The notes under the pieces are model-generated. The model was not told the DNA's origin and made no database searches. It saw only the letters and a program-made list of their open reading frames with translations. 64,000 bases of DNA from Kumtagia ephedrae (lineage in GTDB: Bacteria; Pseudomonadota; Alphaproteobacteria; Rhizobiales; Rhizobiaceae). Position 1 is the first letter of the stretch, and each line of letters opens with the position of its first letter. Positions 26,428 to 37,231 of the stretch are shown piece after piece. The stretch spans positions 62,001-126,000 of the forward strand of contig NZ_PXYK01000008.1 of the NCBI RefSeq assembly GCF_003012745.1. The letters run 5' to 3'. A program made the translations under genes and the position numbers.

Positions 26428-27929
26428 CCATCGTCATCCGTAACAGCGAGCCCGCCCACCCCGGCGTAAAATCCTTCCTCGCCACGCCGGCCAAGCGGCA
26501 TCTCATTGCCGGCCGATGGTGCGACGCTTCCGAAGGCGACACCTTCGACAGTTTCGATCCCGCGAGCGGCCGGCATCTCGCCCGGCTGGCGCGCGGCACG
26601 GCGGAGGACTGCGACCGGGCGGTGGCGGCGGCGCGGTATGCCTTCGAGGATAAGGTCTGGCGCGACATGACGCCGTCCGCGCGCGGCAAGCTGCTGTGGC
26701 GGGTCGCCGAGTTGATCGATGCGCACGCCGATGAACTTTCCGAGCTTGAGACGCTGGACCAGGGGAAATCGCTGCGCACCGCCCGCTTCGGCGAGATACC
26801 GGCGGCGGCGGAGCAGTTCCGCTATTTCGCGGGCTTCGCCACAAAAATCCTCGGCACGACCATCCCGACCTCGATCGCCCACCAGCCCGCCGGCCGAAAG
26901 ATCTTCGCCTATACGACACGTGAGCCCATCGGCGTCGTCGCGGCAATCACGCCCTGGAACTCGCCGCTGCTGATGGCCGCCATGAAGCTCGCGCCGGCGT
27001 TCGCCGCCGGCTGCACGGTGGTGCTGAAGCCGGCGGAGGAGACTTCGCTCACCGCTCTGCGGCTCGGCGAGCTGCTGATCGAGGCCGGCCTGCCGGACGG
27101 TGTCGTCAACATCGTCACCGGCTTCGGCGAGACAGTCGGGGCGGCCCTCGCGGCGCATCCCGACGTCGACAAGGTCGCTTTCACCGGCTCGACCGAGGTG
27201 GGCAAGCTGATCGTGGCGGCGGCACGGGGCAATCTGAAGAAGCTGACGCTGGAGCTCGGCGGCAAGTCGCCGGCCATCGTCATGCCCGATGCGGAGATGG
27301 AGCTTGCCATCGAAGGCGTGGCGCGCGGCATCTTCGCCAATGCCGGCCAGGTGTGTGTCGCCGGGTCGCGTGTCTACGCCCATCGCTCGATCGCCGACCG
27401 GCTGATCGAGGGCCTGGCCCGCGAAGCCGCGAAGCAGCAGCTTGGCCACGGGCTCGATCCCGAGACCGCACTCGGTCCGCTGGTCAACGCCGTCCAGGCG
27501 CAGAGGGTCGCGTCCTATGTCGAGGAGGGCAGGGCGGCGGGCGCCGACATCGTGGCCGGCGGTACGCGGTCGGGCACGTTCTTCGAGCCGACGGTGGTGA
27601 CCGGCGTCAGCCAGGACATGCGCATGATGCGCGAGGAGATTTTTGGCCCGGTCGTCGCCGTCTCGCCCTTCGATGAGGTCGACGAGGCTGTCTCCTGGGC
27701 CAACGATTCGCCTTACGGGCTTGCCGCCAGCGTGTGGACGCGCGACCTTTCGGCGGCGCACCGCCTCGCCGCCCGCATCCGCTCGGGCACGGTCTGGATC
27801 AACTGCCATTCCTATTTCTCGCCCGAGCTGCCCAAGGGTGGCCACAAGCAGTCGGGCTGGGGATACGAGAACGGCGCGCCCGGGCTCGAGAACTATCTGG
27901 AGAGCAAGACCGTCTGCGCGCTGATCTAG
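26424..27929 (+). CDS. NAD(P)-dependent aldehyde dehydrogenase
   Basis: A 501-residue class I/II aldehyde dehydrogenase. Catalytic Cys311 (GQVCVAG) and general-base Glu277 (LELGG) are present, as are FTGSTEVGK for the dinucleotide and Pro-Trp-Asn-Ser-Pro. It oxidises an aldehyde to the acid. Within the cluster it could take the GMC oxidoreductase product or an aldehyde released by oxidative N-dealkylation (inference). The start overlaps the 2Fe-2S gene (ATGA), and the gene ends the overlapping series. Confidence 0.93.
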   Translation: MTIVIRNSEPAHPGVKSFLATPAKRHLIAGRWCDASEGDTFDSFDPASGRHLARLARGTAEDCDRAVAAARYAFEDKVWRDMTPSARGKLLWRVAELIDAHADELSELETLDQGKSLRTARFGEIPAAAEQFRYFAGFATKILGTTIPTSIAHQPAGRKIFAYTTREPIGVVAAITPWNSPLLMAAMKLAPAFAAGCTVVLKPAEETSLTALRLGELLIEAGLPDGVVNIVTGFGETVGAALAAHPDVDKVAFTGSTEVGKLIVAAARGNLKKLTLELGGKSPAIVMPDAEMELAIEGVARGIFANAGQVCVAGSRVYAHRSIADRLIEGLAREAAKQQLGHGLDPETALGPLVNAVQAQRVASYVEEGRAAGADIVAGGTRSGTFFEPTVVTGVSQDMRMMREEIFGPVVAVSPFDEVDEAVSWANDSPYGLAASVWTRDLSAAHRLAARIRSGTVWINCHSYFSPELPKGGHKQSGWGYENGAPGLENYLESKTVCALI

Positions 27930-27966
27930 ACTGGACGCACATCGACAGTGGCGGGTGAAGACGAAA

Positions 27967-27990
27967 AAGGCCCGGACGAAGCCGGGCCTT
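27967..27990 (-). terminator. Bidirectional-looking terminator between the aldehyde dehydrogenase and doxX genes
   Basis: A perfect 9-bp stem (AAGGCCCGG / CCGGGCCTT) with a six-base loop. On the minus strand it is followed by TTTTT, so it clearly ends the minus-strand doxX transcript 20 bp after its stop. It may also stop plus-strand transcription from the catabolic cluster. Confidence 0.75.
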
Positions 27991-28009
27991 CGAGGAATGT
28001 GCGGAAAGA

Positions 28010-28429
28010 TCAGCCGCGCCGGGCGTCGACCGACAGCGATCCGGCGCCGAGGCCGGCAAGCACCAGCAGCCCGCCGGTGACCGACAGGTTCTTCAGGAAG
28101 AACAGCTGCTGCACCTGGTCGGCGAGGTTGGTGTGCGCGATCAGCGTGGCGCCGATGGTGAAGGCGGCGATCGCCAACGCGGCGATGCGTGTCTTGTAGC
28201 CGACGAGGATGGCGAGGCCGCCGAAGAACTCGAGCAGGCCGACCAGCACAGCCAGGATCGTCGGCAGCGGCAGGCCGATGCTGCCGAACCAGCCGGCGGT
28301 GCCGCCGATGTCGATCAGCTTGCCGAAGCCGGCGTAGATGAACATCAGCGACAGCAGTACGCGGCCGACGGCGACGATCGCGCCGGCGGCCGCCGTGGGC
28401 TGCGCGGCGACGGAAGAGTTGATGGACAT
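28010..28429 (-). CDS. DoxX family membrane protein
   Basis: A 139-residue membrane protein with four hydrophobic helices and the DoxX pattern Phe-Ile-Tyr-Ala-Gly-Phe-Gly-Lys-Leu, then Gly-Leu-Leu-Glu-Phe-Phe-Gly-Gly-Leu. The start is placed at the ATG at 28429, with GGAGCG upstream, rather than 28480. It has its own terminator. It differs clearly in sequence from the doxX at 6655, so the two are not a recent duplication. Function is unknown beyond the family. Confidence 0.85.
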   Translation of the reverse strand: MSINSSVAAQPTAAAGAIVAVGRVLLSLMFIYAGFGKLIDIGGTAGWFGSIGLPLPTILAVLVGLLEFFGGLAILVGYKTRIAALAIAAFTIGATLIAHTNLADQVQQLFFLKNLSVTGGLLVLAGLGAGSLSVDARRG

Positions 28430-28531
28430 GGGGAAGCGCTCCGATGGGTTGAATCCACCGGCAACATAGATCGGCGCCATCGTTCACAGAAGAGACGAAA
28501 ACGTCGACACATCGTTCACTTTTGGAACAAG

Positions 28532-29929
28532 TTACCCCGGCCGCGTCATCTCCTCCGGCCGCACGATCCGGTCGTAGTCCTCGCCGCTGACCAGTCCCGT
28601 CGCCAGCGCCTCTTCGCGCAGCGTGGTGCCGTTCTTGTGCGCGGTCTTGGCGATCTTGGCGGCGTTGTCGTAGCCTATGGTCGGCGCCAGGGCCGTCACC
28701 AGCATCAGCGAGCGCTCAAGTGCTGCCTTGATGTTGTCCTCGCGAGCCTCGATGCCGACCACGCAATTGTCGGTGAAGGAGACCGCCGCGTCGCTCAACA
28801 ACTGCACGGACTGGAGGAAATTGTAGGCCATCAGCGGATTGTAGACGTTGAGCTCGAAATGCCCCTGGCTGCCGGCGAAGGTGATGGTGGAATTGTTGCC
28901 CATCACCTGGATGCAGACTTGGGTGAGCGCCTCGCACTGGGTGGGGTTCACCTTGCCCGGCATGATCGACGAGCCCGGCTCGTTCTCCGGCAGCGACAGT
29001 TCGCCGAGGCCCGAGCGGGGGCCGGAGCCGAGCAGGCGGATGTCGTTGGCGATCTTGAACAGCGCGGCGGCGGCCGAGTTGATGGCGCCGTGCGAGAACA
29101 CCATGGAATCGTGCGCTGCCAGCGCCTCGAACTTGTTGGGAGCGCTGACGAAGGAAATGCCGGTGATGGCGGCGATGCGCTCGGCCACCTTTTCCGCGAA
29201 GCCGATCGGCGCGTTCAGCCCGGTGCCGACCGCCGTGCCGCCCTGCGCCAGTTCCTGCAGGCCGGGCAGCGTCGTCTCGATGCGCTTGATCGACGAGGCG
29301 ACCTGCGCGGCATAGCCGGAAAACTCCTGGCCGAGCGTCAGGGGGGTGGCGTCCTGCGTGTGCGTGCGGCCGATCTTGACGATGTGCGCGAATTCCTTCG
29401 CCTTCGCGTCGAGCGCGCCGTGCAGGTGCTTCAGGGCCGGCAGCAGGTCGTGGATGATGCGCTCGGCGCAGGCGATGTGCATGGCCGTCGGATAGGTGTC
29501 GTTCGACGACTGGCTCATGTTGACGTGGTCGTTGGGATGGACCGGCTTCTTCGAGCCCATCTCGCCGCCGAGCAGTTCGATGGCGCGGTTCGAGATCACC
29601 TCGTTGGCGTTCATGTTGGACTGCGTGCCGGAGCCGGTCTGCCACACGACCAGCGGGAAATGCTCGTCGAGCTTGCCGTCGATCACCTCCTGCGCGGCGG
29701 TGATGATGGCGCCGCCGATCTTTGCGTCGAGCTTGCCGAGCGCCATGTTGGCCTCCGCCGCTGCGCGCTTGACGATGCCGAGCGCGCGCACCACCGACAG
29801 CGGCTGCTTCTCCCAGCCGATCTTGAAGTTGCCGAGCGAGCGCTGCGCCTGGGCGCCCCAGTAGCGGTCTCCCGCAACCTCGATCGGGCCGAACGTGTCC
29901 GTCTCGGTCCGCGTGGATGTCTCGCTCAC
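28532..29929 (-). CDS. fumC: Fumarate hydratase class II
   Basis: A 465-residue, iron-independent fumarase of the TCA cycle, interconverting fumarate and L-malate. The superfamily signature [11 protein letters not shown] is intact, as are Ser-Gly-Thr-Gln-Ser-Asn-Met-Asn and Gly-Arg-Thr-His-Thr-Gln-Asp-Ala. The frame is open to 29977, but the GTG at 29929 has GGAGG five bases upstream and gives the usual N-terminus (Thr-Asp-Thr-Phe-Gly-Pro soon after), so it is the preferred start. Confidence 0.95.
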   Translation of the reverse strand: MSETSTRTETDTFGPIEVAGDRYWGAQAQRSLGNFKIGWEKQPLSVVRALGIVKRAAAEANMALGKLDAKIGGAIITAAQEVIDGKLDEHFPLVVWQTGSGTQSNMNANEVISNRAIELLGGEMGSKKPVHPNDHVNMSQSSNDTYPTAMHIACAERIIHDLLPALKHLHGALDAKAKEFAHIVKIGRTHTQDATPLTLGQEFSGYAAQVASSIKRIETTLPGLQELAQGGTAVGTGLNAPIGFAEKVAERIAAITGISFVSAPNKFEALAAHDSMVFSHGAINSAAAALFKIANDIRLLGSGPRSGLGELSLPENEPGSSIMPGKVNPTQCEALTQVCIQVMGNNSTITFAGSQGHFELNVYNPLMAYNFLQSVQLLSDAAVSFTDNCVVGIEAREDNIKAALERSLMLVTALAPTIGYDNAAKIAKTAHKNGTTLREEALATGLVSGEDYDRIVRPEEMTRPG

Positions 29930-30103
29930 AGTCGCCTCCGTGCTTTTTGCGCGCGGCATCGCTACCGCGTTGCACAACGGGCTTCAAGGGCGGAGTGGGC
30001 AACGGCGGGAACCAAATCGGTTAGATATCGGAAAGGCCTGGGCAGCGGGCAGGGGAGCTTTCGCTGCCGGCACCGGGGAGCTTTATCGGAGCACCATAAA
30101 GAA

Positions 30104-30143
30104 CGCCTCCTGCACCTGTTACAGTGCTGGAGGCGCCCTTTTT
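30104..30143 (+). terminator. Orphan plus-strand terminator-like hairpin
   Basis: A 12-bp stem with one mismatch (30104-30115 with 30124-30135), an eight-base loop, then three C and five T residues. It reads on the plus strand, where no gene lies upstream for more than 2 kb (the last plus-strand gene ends at 27929, before another terminator). It may end a small RNA starting near 29950-30050. Confidence 0.45.
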
Positions 30144-30248
30144 GTCCTCAGCATTCTTTCGAACTGCTTTGGACACCAGCACAATGCGCAGCCGGCGAAA
30201 AGGTTGCAGGCCGGAAACGGACTTTTCGAACTTTTTTTGCCGTACGAA

Positions 30249-30274
30249 AAAGGGCGGCATCGCTGCCGCCCTTT
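30249..30274 (-). terminator. Terminator of the groES-groEL operon
   Basis: A perfect 11-bp stem (AAAGGGCGGCA / TGCCGCCCTTT) with a four-base loop. On the minus strand it runs into TTTTT, 30 bp past the groEL stop. Confidence 0.85.
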
Positions 30275-30303
30275 CCGTATTTCCGAGCCTTGGTCGGCTG
30301 GAC

Positions 30304-31950
<1,647 letters not shown>

Positions 31951-32010
31951 TTAGCTCCTGGGCTCGAAGCCCTCGAATGAAGTGGAATGGATGGCGAAAG
32001 GGATCGCGGG

Positions 32011-32307
32011 TCAGCCGATGATGCCCATGATGTCGGATTCCTTCATGATCAGAAGGTCCTCGCCATTGAGCTTCACCTCGGTGCCCGACCACTTGCCGAA
32101 CAGCACGCGGTCGCCGGCCTTGACGTCCAGCGGCACCAGCTTGCCGCTCTCGTCGCGGGCGCCGGAGCCGACGGCGATGATTTCGCCTTCCTGCGGCTTT
32201 TCCTTGGCGGTGTCGGGGATGATGATGCCGCCCTTGGTCTTCTCCTCGGACTCGACGCGGCGAACGACCACGCGGTCATGCAGCGGCCGGAATTTCGACT
32301 TTGCCAT
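32011..32307 (-). CDS. groES: Co-chaperonin GroES (Hsp10)
   Basis: A 98-residue lid of the GroEL chaperonin. It begins [12 protein letters not shown] and contains the mobile loop region ([11 protein letters not shown]). AAGGA precedes the ATG. It is the first gene of the operon, 61 bp behind a CIRCE operator. Confidence 0.98.
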   Translation of the reverse strand: MAKSKFRPLHDRVVVRRVESEEKTKGGIIIPDTAKEKPQEGEIIAVGSGARDESGKLVPLDVKAGDRVLFGKWSGTEVKLNGEDLLIMKESDIMGIIG

Positions 32308-32368
32308 GTTTGACTATCCTTGAAACGGACGTTGAAAGGGTTCCTCCGTCCGGCATGCCGGACTGCCG

Positions 32369-32395
32369 TTAGCACTCACGAGTAGCGAGTGCTAA
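32369..32395 (-). promoter_or_regulatory. CIRCE operator (HrcA binding site)
   Basis: A perfect CIRCE inverted repeat, TTAGCACTC-N9-GAGTGCTAA, lies between the groESL promoter and groES. CIRCE is bound by the HrcA repressor, which releases it on heat shock. It is part of the transcribed leader. Confidence 0.97.
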
Positions 32396-32406
32396 CATGG
32401 GAGGCG

Positions 32407-32434
32407 AAATAGGAGTGCCCCGTTTCGATGTCAA
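32407..32434 (-). promoter_or_regulatory. groES: Housekeeping promoter of groES-groEL
   Basis: On the minus strand a consensus -35 TTGACA (32429-32434) and a -10 CTATTT (32407-32412) are separated by 16 bp, just upstream of CIRCE. The -10 resembles alphaproteobacterial sigma-70 promoters. Confidence 0.7.
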
Positions 32435-32549
32435 GACGATGACGTCGTGGGAAGGCGCATTTTCGTGTTGCGGCGCATCCGGACGGCCTGCGGATCGCAT
32501 GGGCACGGCCGACTTGTCAAATCATGCTCCGCCGCGCGGCCGACGGAGA

Positions 32550-32579
32550 AAACCATCCCGCCGGCCGGCGGGATGGTTT
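32550..32579 (-). terminator. Perfect 30-bp palindrome, likely terminator of the TadG-like gene
   Basis: Two 15-base arms (AAACCATCCCGCCGG and its exact complement) meet without a spacer. On the minus strand the hairpin ends in TTTT, 47 bp after the stop at 32626. Confidence 0.6.
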
Positions 32580-32625
32580 GGGCAATTGCAGCAGGCCCGA
32601 GAGGGGCGGGGCTTAGGAGCGTGTT

Positions 32626-34506
32626 TCAGCCGACGATGCGCAGGTTGGAAAGCTCGTCGCCGATCTTCTTGAAATCGTCGGACAGGGTCTTGCCGGTCGA
32701 GTTCCAGAACAGTTTTGCCGGCTTGCTCGGATCGTCCGGGTCCTTGCGGAAGCGGGAATCCGAGGCGCATTTCTTGAGCATCTCGATCTGTGTCTTTTCC
32801 GCCGGCTTCGAGTTGCTGAGGTCGAGCGCCACGGTCATCACCATGATCTTCTTCGCCTTGGCGTTGTCGCATAGCTTCTTGAAGTGTTCGTTCATCGCGG
32901 CGGTGTAGTTGGCGTTGTCGTAGTTGGTGTTCGAGATCGAACTGCTGGTGCCCTGGAACATGCGCCCGAGGTTCGTTGTGTAGCCGGGGGTTACGAGCTT
33001 GACGTAGCCCAGGGCGGAATAGACCGACTTGTTCCCGGCGCCGTCGGAATATCGCCCTTCCCAGTCTCCAAGCGATCCCGGTGTGTAGTAGGTGTTGGCG
33101 CCGTCGGTAACGACGATCACCACCTTGTCGTTACCCTTTTCGGACTCGGGCCGGCCTTCCGTGAAGGGAGCACCGCTCGAGACGGTTCGCCAGCCCCATG
33201 CCATGCCTTCCGGCACGTTGGTCGCTCCATTCGGCTGCATGCCGTCGATCGCCGCATCGATTACGGCTTTGCCTGCTGCGACGGAAACATCGGTAAGCGG
33301 CGTGATCGCCGTCGTCGAGCAACTCTTGTTGGGGCCGTCGGTGGTTTCGCTGGACGCGATCTGCGGCGGCGTGCCCGGGAAATATTTCGGCATGAAACTC
33401 TGCCGGGCAACGTGGTTGGTGGTGCCGGTTATTGATCCGTCCGGCCACCAGCTGTTTTCAGGGTTGGCGTCGACACTGGACTCGTCCGGAGCGAACATTG
33501 GCACGAACAACGTGGCCGGCGTAGCGGAGGAGGGCGGCGTGTCGTCGACGTTGTACGGGCTCGGCCGCGCTTCCACGCACCCCTTCCAGTTCGCGAACTT
33601 GACCGCCGTCGTAGACCAGGTCCTGCAAGAGCCGTTCCAGTTGGTTGCGGTGCAGGAATAGTGCTGCATCTCCTTGTACATGGTGAAGCGGGTGATTTTT
33701 CCGTTCTCCTGAGTGCCCCAGTCCTTCCCCCGTCGGTACCAGACCCCGCCGACGTTCTCGACATACTTGTTCACGTTCTTGGCCTTGCTCATCGTTGACC
33801 AGTCGAAATTTTCGTGATGGATCGGAGAGATGCCGTCTCTATCCATCCAGGTAGCTTCCTCGTAGCCCGAACCGACATTGACGGAAGAGGCAAAGGGCAC
33901 GACCGAGAACTGGACGGGCTGGGACACCTGCTTCATCTGCTCGCCCTGCTTGGCCAGCGTGCTGACCAGTTCCTTGGCCGCGGCCTTGAGCAGGTCGATG
34001 CGAAGCTGGTTGGAACTGCCGCCCTTGTCGGACATCGACCCGGAATTGTCGAGCACCAGCGCCACCTCCAGCGTGTTCTTGAGCTGGACTTCCGAGAAGG
34101 CGCCGAGATCGATTTCCGTGACCGCGTTCTTGCCGAGCAGGCTGGTCAGCACCGGCAGGAAATGCGGGCTGTATTTCAGGTCGGCGGTGAGCTTCACCGT
34201 TCCCCCGCCCGTGTCCGCGTTGGGAAGCGCCAGCGTCAGGTCGACCTTGCTCATGTCGAGCCCGTTCGAATTGATCCGGAAGAACTCCTCGGCGAAGGCC
34301 GGCAGTTGCTCCTCCGGCGTGCCTGCCTGATAGGCGCGCGCCGTTGCCAGCGCGGCGGCATCGAGCGCGTTGAGCGCCTGGCTGCGCTCGCGCGTCATCT
34401 CCGAATAGTCGATCGCCACCGCCAGCCCACCCATCAGCGGCACCATGGCGATGGCGGTCAGCATCGCGTAGTTGCCTCGCCGATCCGCCCAGAATTTTCG
34501 CAACAT
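32626..34506 (-). CDS. TadG-like pilus-assembly protein with von Willebrand factor A domain
   Basis: A 626-residue protein. The N-terminus resembles TadE/TadG pseudopilins: a short basic Arg-Arg-Gly-Asn-Tyr-Ala then a transmembrane segment (about residues 12-32) and an Ala-rich helix. A von Willebrand A domain follows, with the metal-ion site Asp-Asn-Ser-Gly-Ser-Met-Ser. A Ser/Thr/Asn-rich extracytoplasmic stretch interrupts the VWA fold, as is usual in alphaproteobacterial TadG-like proteins. No other tad genes are near, so it is a solitary copy. The start at 34506 places the membrane anchor at the N-terminus. Confidence 0.85.
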   Translation of the reverse strand: MLRKFWADRRGNYAMLTAIAMVPLMGGLAVAIDYSEMTRERSQALNALDAAALATARAYQAGTPEEQLPAFAEEFFRINSNGLDMSKVDLTLALPNADTGGGTVKLTADLKYSPHFLPVLTSLLGKNAVTEIDLGAFSEVQLKNTLEVALVLDNSGSMSDKGGSSNQLRIDLLKAAAKELVSTLAKQGEQMKQVSQPVQFSVVPFASSVNVGSGYEEATWMDRDGISPIHHENFDWSTMSKAKNVNKYVENVGGVWYRRGKDWGTQENGKITRFTMYKEMQHYSCTATNWNGSCRTWSTTAVKFANWKGCVEARPSPYNVDDTPPSSATPATLFVPMFAPDESSVDANPENSWWPDGSITGTTNHVARQSFMPKYFPGTPPQIASSETTDGPNKSCSTTAITPLTDVSVAAGKAVIDAAIDGMQPNGATNVPEGMAWGWRTVSSGAPFTEGRPESEKGNDKVVIVVTDGANTYYTPGSLGDWEGRYSDGAGNKSVYSALGYVKLVTPGYTTNLGRMFQGTSSSISNTNYDNANYTAAMNEHFKKLCDNAKAKKIMVMTVALDLSNSKPAEKTQIEMLKKCASDSRFRKDPDDPSKPAKLFWNSTGKTLSDDFKKIGDELSNLRIVG

Positions 34507-34659
34507 CCGATAGCCCCCGAATTTGATCGGCGGCACTGTCGCAGGAAGACCTGAAAATCCCGTCTTTCGCGACGCTTCAAATTGTAGGGAAACGTTCAGT
34601 CATGGTTAACCAGCGCGGCCGTGCGCCGCCTGTCGGCGGCAGTTCTCGCCGCGGCGAGC

Positions 34660-35082
34660 CTAGTGGCGCCGCCCGTTCGGCGCCGCTTTCTCGCCGGGGA
34701 GGGCGGCCGCCAGCGCGATGATCTTGGCCTGCACGGCCTGCGCCTCGGCCGCCGCCGCATGGCCGGCCGGCTCGGCGAGCGCGGCATCCGCTGCGGGCGC
34801 GCCGATGCTGATGCTCCTGCTGTCGCCAGCGGTCTTGACGGCCTGCATCGCCGCGTCGACCGAGCGCGCCAGCCGGGCGATCTCTTGACGCGCCTGGCGC
34901 GCATGCACCAGCGCCAGGACGGCGAAGCCGGTCCCGGCCGCCGCCAGCACCAGCGTCGCGACGGTGGCGGCCAGAACCACGTCCGGCAGGCTCAACCCGA
35001 GCCCGGTGATCCGTTTCAACACGAAAAACCCCACGCCGCTTACCACGGCGGCGCCGGCTATGCCGACCAGTCCCCGCTGCAT
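34660..35082 (-). CDS. Hypothetical membrane protein with coiled-coil tail
   Basis: A 140-residue protein with two hydrophobic segments (about residues 4-20 and 33-58), then a charged helix (Ala-Arg-Gln-Ala-Arg-Gln-Glu-Ile-Ala-Arg-Leu-Ala-Arg-Ser-Val-Asp-Ala) and an Ala-rich C-terminus. I recognise no domain. The ATG at 35082 has GGGA six bases upstream. The frame is open to 35151, but that extension is Arg/Ser-rich and unlikely. It could be the N-terminal remnant of a longer membrane signalling protein, but no downstream domain remains. Confidence 0.55.
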   Translation of the reverse strand: MQRGLVGIAGAAVVSGVGFFVLKRITGLGLSLPDVVLAATVATLVLAAAGTGFAVLALVHARQARQEIARLARSVDAAMQAVKTAGDSRSISIGAPAADAALAEPAGHAAAAEAQAVQAKIIALAAALPGEKAAPNGRRH

Positions 35083-35266
35083 TGTCCCGTCCCCGGTGAG
35101 GCGCAGTCCCGTGCGCCGCGACGTGCCCTGTCGCGAGCATGAGTCTCGCACGACCGGGCGACGCTGTTAAGTCAAAGCTGGTGACAGAGTGAAAACTCTC
35201 GGTTAATTCCGGTCACCGCGCACGCGACGCGCATTTTTTCACAACAACGACGGGACGTGCCGGGCC

Positions 35267-36118
35267 TTGGTCAAATTTGTCGGATCCCTCCAGGATATTG
35301 CCGCTTCCTATTCTGTGCTGCTGTGCGACGTATGGGGCGTGGTGCACAATGGCGTGCGGCCCTTCGACGATGCGGTCGCCGCCCTGATCGAAGCGAGGCA
35401 AAAAGGTGCCGCCGTGATCCTGGTCACCAATTCGCCGCGCCTGACCGCCGGCGTCACCCGGCAGATCCAGGGGATCGGCGTGCCGGACACGGCCTGGGAC
35501 CGCATCGTCACCTCGGGCGACGTGACGCGCGAGCTGATCCGCCACGGCCCGCGCCGCGTCTGCCACATCGGCCCGGATCGCGAGGAATCGATCTTCGACG
35601 GCCTCGACGTCGAGGTGGTCGAGGAATGGGAGGCCGCGGCGGTGGTCTGCACCGGTCTGCACGACGACGAGAGTGAAACGCCGGAGGATTATGCCGAGCA
35701 ATTGCGCCGGCTGCGCTCGCGCGACCTGCCGATGATCTGCGCCAATCCCGATCTGGTGGCGGAGCGCGGCCACAAGATGGTGTTTTGCGCCGGGGCGCTC
35801 GCCCGCGACTATGCCCTGCTCGGCGGCCGCACGCTGATTGCCGGCAAGCCGCATCGGCCGATCTACGATGCGGCGCTCGAGGCGGCTGCGGAAGTGCTCG
35901 GAGGCCCGGTTTCGGCGGGCGACGCGCTCGCCATCGGCGACGGCATGCTGACCGACGTCAAGGGCGCCGCCGACTACGGCATCGACGTTCTCTACGTGTC
36001 GGCCGGCATCCACGCCGCCGACTACGGCGATCCCGACCGGCCCGATCCCGAGCGGCTTGCCGCCTTCCTGGCGCATCACGGCCAGGCGCCGGTCGCCGTG
36101 ATGCCGCGGCTGCGCTAG
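35267..36118 (+). CDS. HAD-IIA family hydrolase (TIGR01459 type)
   Basis: A 283-residue HAD phosphatase with nucleophile motif LLCDVWGVVHNG (Asp near residue 20), motif II Val-Thr-Asn-Ser-Pro, Lys in Gly-Lys-Pro-His, and motif IV Ile-Gly-Asp-Gly-Met-Leu-Thr-Asp. Related proteins are nucleotidase-like (NagD group), but the substrate is unknown. The start appears to be TTG at 35267, since no ATG gives the conserved N-terminus. It is upstream of ribF with a 12-bp gap, and this gene pair is common in Rhizobiales. Confidence 0.88.
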   Translation: MVKFVGSLQDIAASYSVLLCDVWGVVHNGVRPFDDAVAALIEARQKGAAVILVTNSPRLTAGVTRQIQGIGVPDTAWDRIVTSGDVTRELIRHGPRRVCHIGPDREESIFDGLDVEVVEEWEAAAVVCTGLHDDESETPEDYAEQLRRLRSRDLPMICANPDLVAERGHKMVFCAGALARDYALLGGRTLIAGKPHRPIYDAALEAAAEVLGGPVSAGDALAIGDGMLTDVKGAADYGIDVLYVSAGIHAADYGDPDRPDPERLAAFLAHHGQAPVAVMPRLR

Positions 36119-36130
36119 GAGAAGACAATC

Positions 36131-37117
36131 ATGGCGGCCAAGGACTTCGTCTGGTGTCGCGACGTGGCGGGGCTGCCGCGGCACCTGCGCGGCGGCGTCG
36201 TGGCCATCGGCAATTTCGACGGCATGCATCGCGGCCACCAGGCGGTGCTCGACCGCGCGCTGGCCGAGGCCGCCGCCGCCGGCGTGCCGGCGCTGGTGCT
36301 GACCTTCGAGCCGCATCCGCGCTCTGTCTTCCGCCCGGATATCCCGCTGCCGCGCATCACGCCCGCTCCGGTCAAGGCGCGGCTGGTCCGGCTGCTTGGC
36401 TTCTACGCCATCGTCGAGCAGGAGTTCACGCGCCAGTTCGCTGGCAAATCCGCCGACGACTTCATCGGCGAGACCCTGATGAAGCATCTCGGCGTCAGCC
36501 ATGTCGTCACCGGTTTCGATTTCCATTTCGGCAGGAACCGGCAGGGCGATCCGGCCTTCCTGGCCGCCGCGGGGCGCAGGCATGGTTTCGGCGTCACCCA
36601 GGTGGAGGCGTTCCGCGACGAGGGCGGCGCCGTCGTTTCGTCGAGCCGCATCAGGGCGCTGCTCGGCGAAGGCGATGTGGCCGAGGCCGCCGGGCTGCTC
36701 GGCTACCGCTTCACCATCGAAGGCGAGGTCGTGCACGGAAAGAAGCTCGGCCGCACGATCGGGTTTCCGACCGCCAACATGGTCCTGCCGGAGGATGCGG
36801 TGCTAAAGCACGGCATCTATGCGGTCCGGCTGCGCCGCGCCGACGGAACGCTGTTCGACGGCGTGGCGAGCTTCGGCCGCCGTCCGACCGTGGAGAGCGA
36901 CGGCGTCCCTTTGCTGGAGACCTATGTCTTCGGTTTCGGCGGCGACCTCTACGGCGAGGTCTGCGACGTCTCCTTCTTCGGCTTTCTGCGCGGCGAGGAG
37001 AAGTTCGACGGGCTCGACGCGCTGATGGCGCAGATCAGGCGGGACGAGGAGGAAGCGCGCGCGCTGCTCTCGGGTGTGCGGCCGCTGTCGGAACTCGACC
37101 TGCGCCTGGCCTTCTGA
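36131..37117 (+). CDS. ribF: Bifunctional riboflavin kinase / FAD synthetase
   Basis: A 328-residue enzyme making FMN from riboflavin and FAD from FMN. The N-terminal FAD synthetase domain shows the nucleotidyltransferase motif Gly-Asn-Phe-Asp-Gly-Met-His-Arg-Gly-His, with Ser-Ser-Ser-Arg-Ile-Arg later. The C-terminal kinase domain has Gly-Arg-Thr-Ile-Gly-Phe-Pro-Thr-Ala-Asn. GGAGA precedes the ATG. It probably shares a transcript with the upstream HAD gene. Confidence 0.96.
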   Translation: MAAKDFVWCRDVAGLPRHLRGGVVAIGNFDGMHRGHQAVLDRALAEAAAAGVPALVLTFEPHPRSVFRPDIPLPRITPAPVKARLVRLLGFYAIVEQEFTRQFAGKSADDFIGETLMKHLGVSHVVTGFDFHFGRNRQGDPAFLAAAGRRHGFGVTQVEAFRDEGGAVVSSSRIRALLGEGDVAEAAGLLGYRFTIEGEVVHGKKLGRTIGFPTANMVLPEDAVLKHGIYAVRLRRADGTLFDGVASFGRRPTVESDGVPLLETYVFGFGGDLYGEVCDVSFFGFLRGEEKFDGLDALMAQIRRDEEEARALLSGVRPLSELDLRLAF

Positions 37118-37231
37118 GGTCCGCTGGAAAAGCGCTGCCGGTTCGCGCGAAGTCGCCGGCATTTAAGTCAAACTTTACCGTCCTGGTTGCAAATCCTGCT
37201 CGTCCTCATTTGGTCGGAGTCCGGGCACCCC

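Larger units (their letters stand above)
29930..30303. other. 374-bp intergenic region between fumC and groEL
   Basis: Both flanking genes are on the minus strand. The region holds the groEL terminator (30249-30274), the fumC leader, and an orphan plus-strand terminator-like hairpin (30104-30143). The only longer frame (minus strand, 30021-30260, 79 codons) has no recognisable domain and no convincing ribosome site. I see no convincing protein gene. Confidence 0.6.
32308..32625. other. 318-bp region upstream of groES
   Basis: It contains the groES leader, the CIRCE operator, the groESL promoter, and a 30-bp palindrome at the far end beyond the TadG-like gene. I see no protein-coding frame I would defend. 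Confidence 0.7.

Noticed and set aside
13224..27929. The catabolic cluster as a recent genomic island
   Set aside because: GC and codon use match neighbouring housekeeping genes, and I saw no tRNA, integrase or direct repeats at its ends; transfer cannot be excluded but is not shown.
6655..28429. The two doxX genes as ends of a duplicated or mobile segment
   Set aside because: Their protein sequences differ widely and no matching flanking repeats are visible.
30021..30260. A 79-codon minus-strand frame between fumC and groEL
   Set aside because: No domain and no ribosome site, and it overlaps the groEL terminator and an orphan hairpin.
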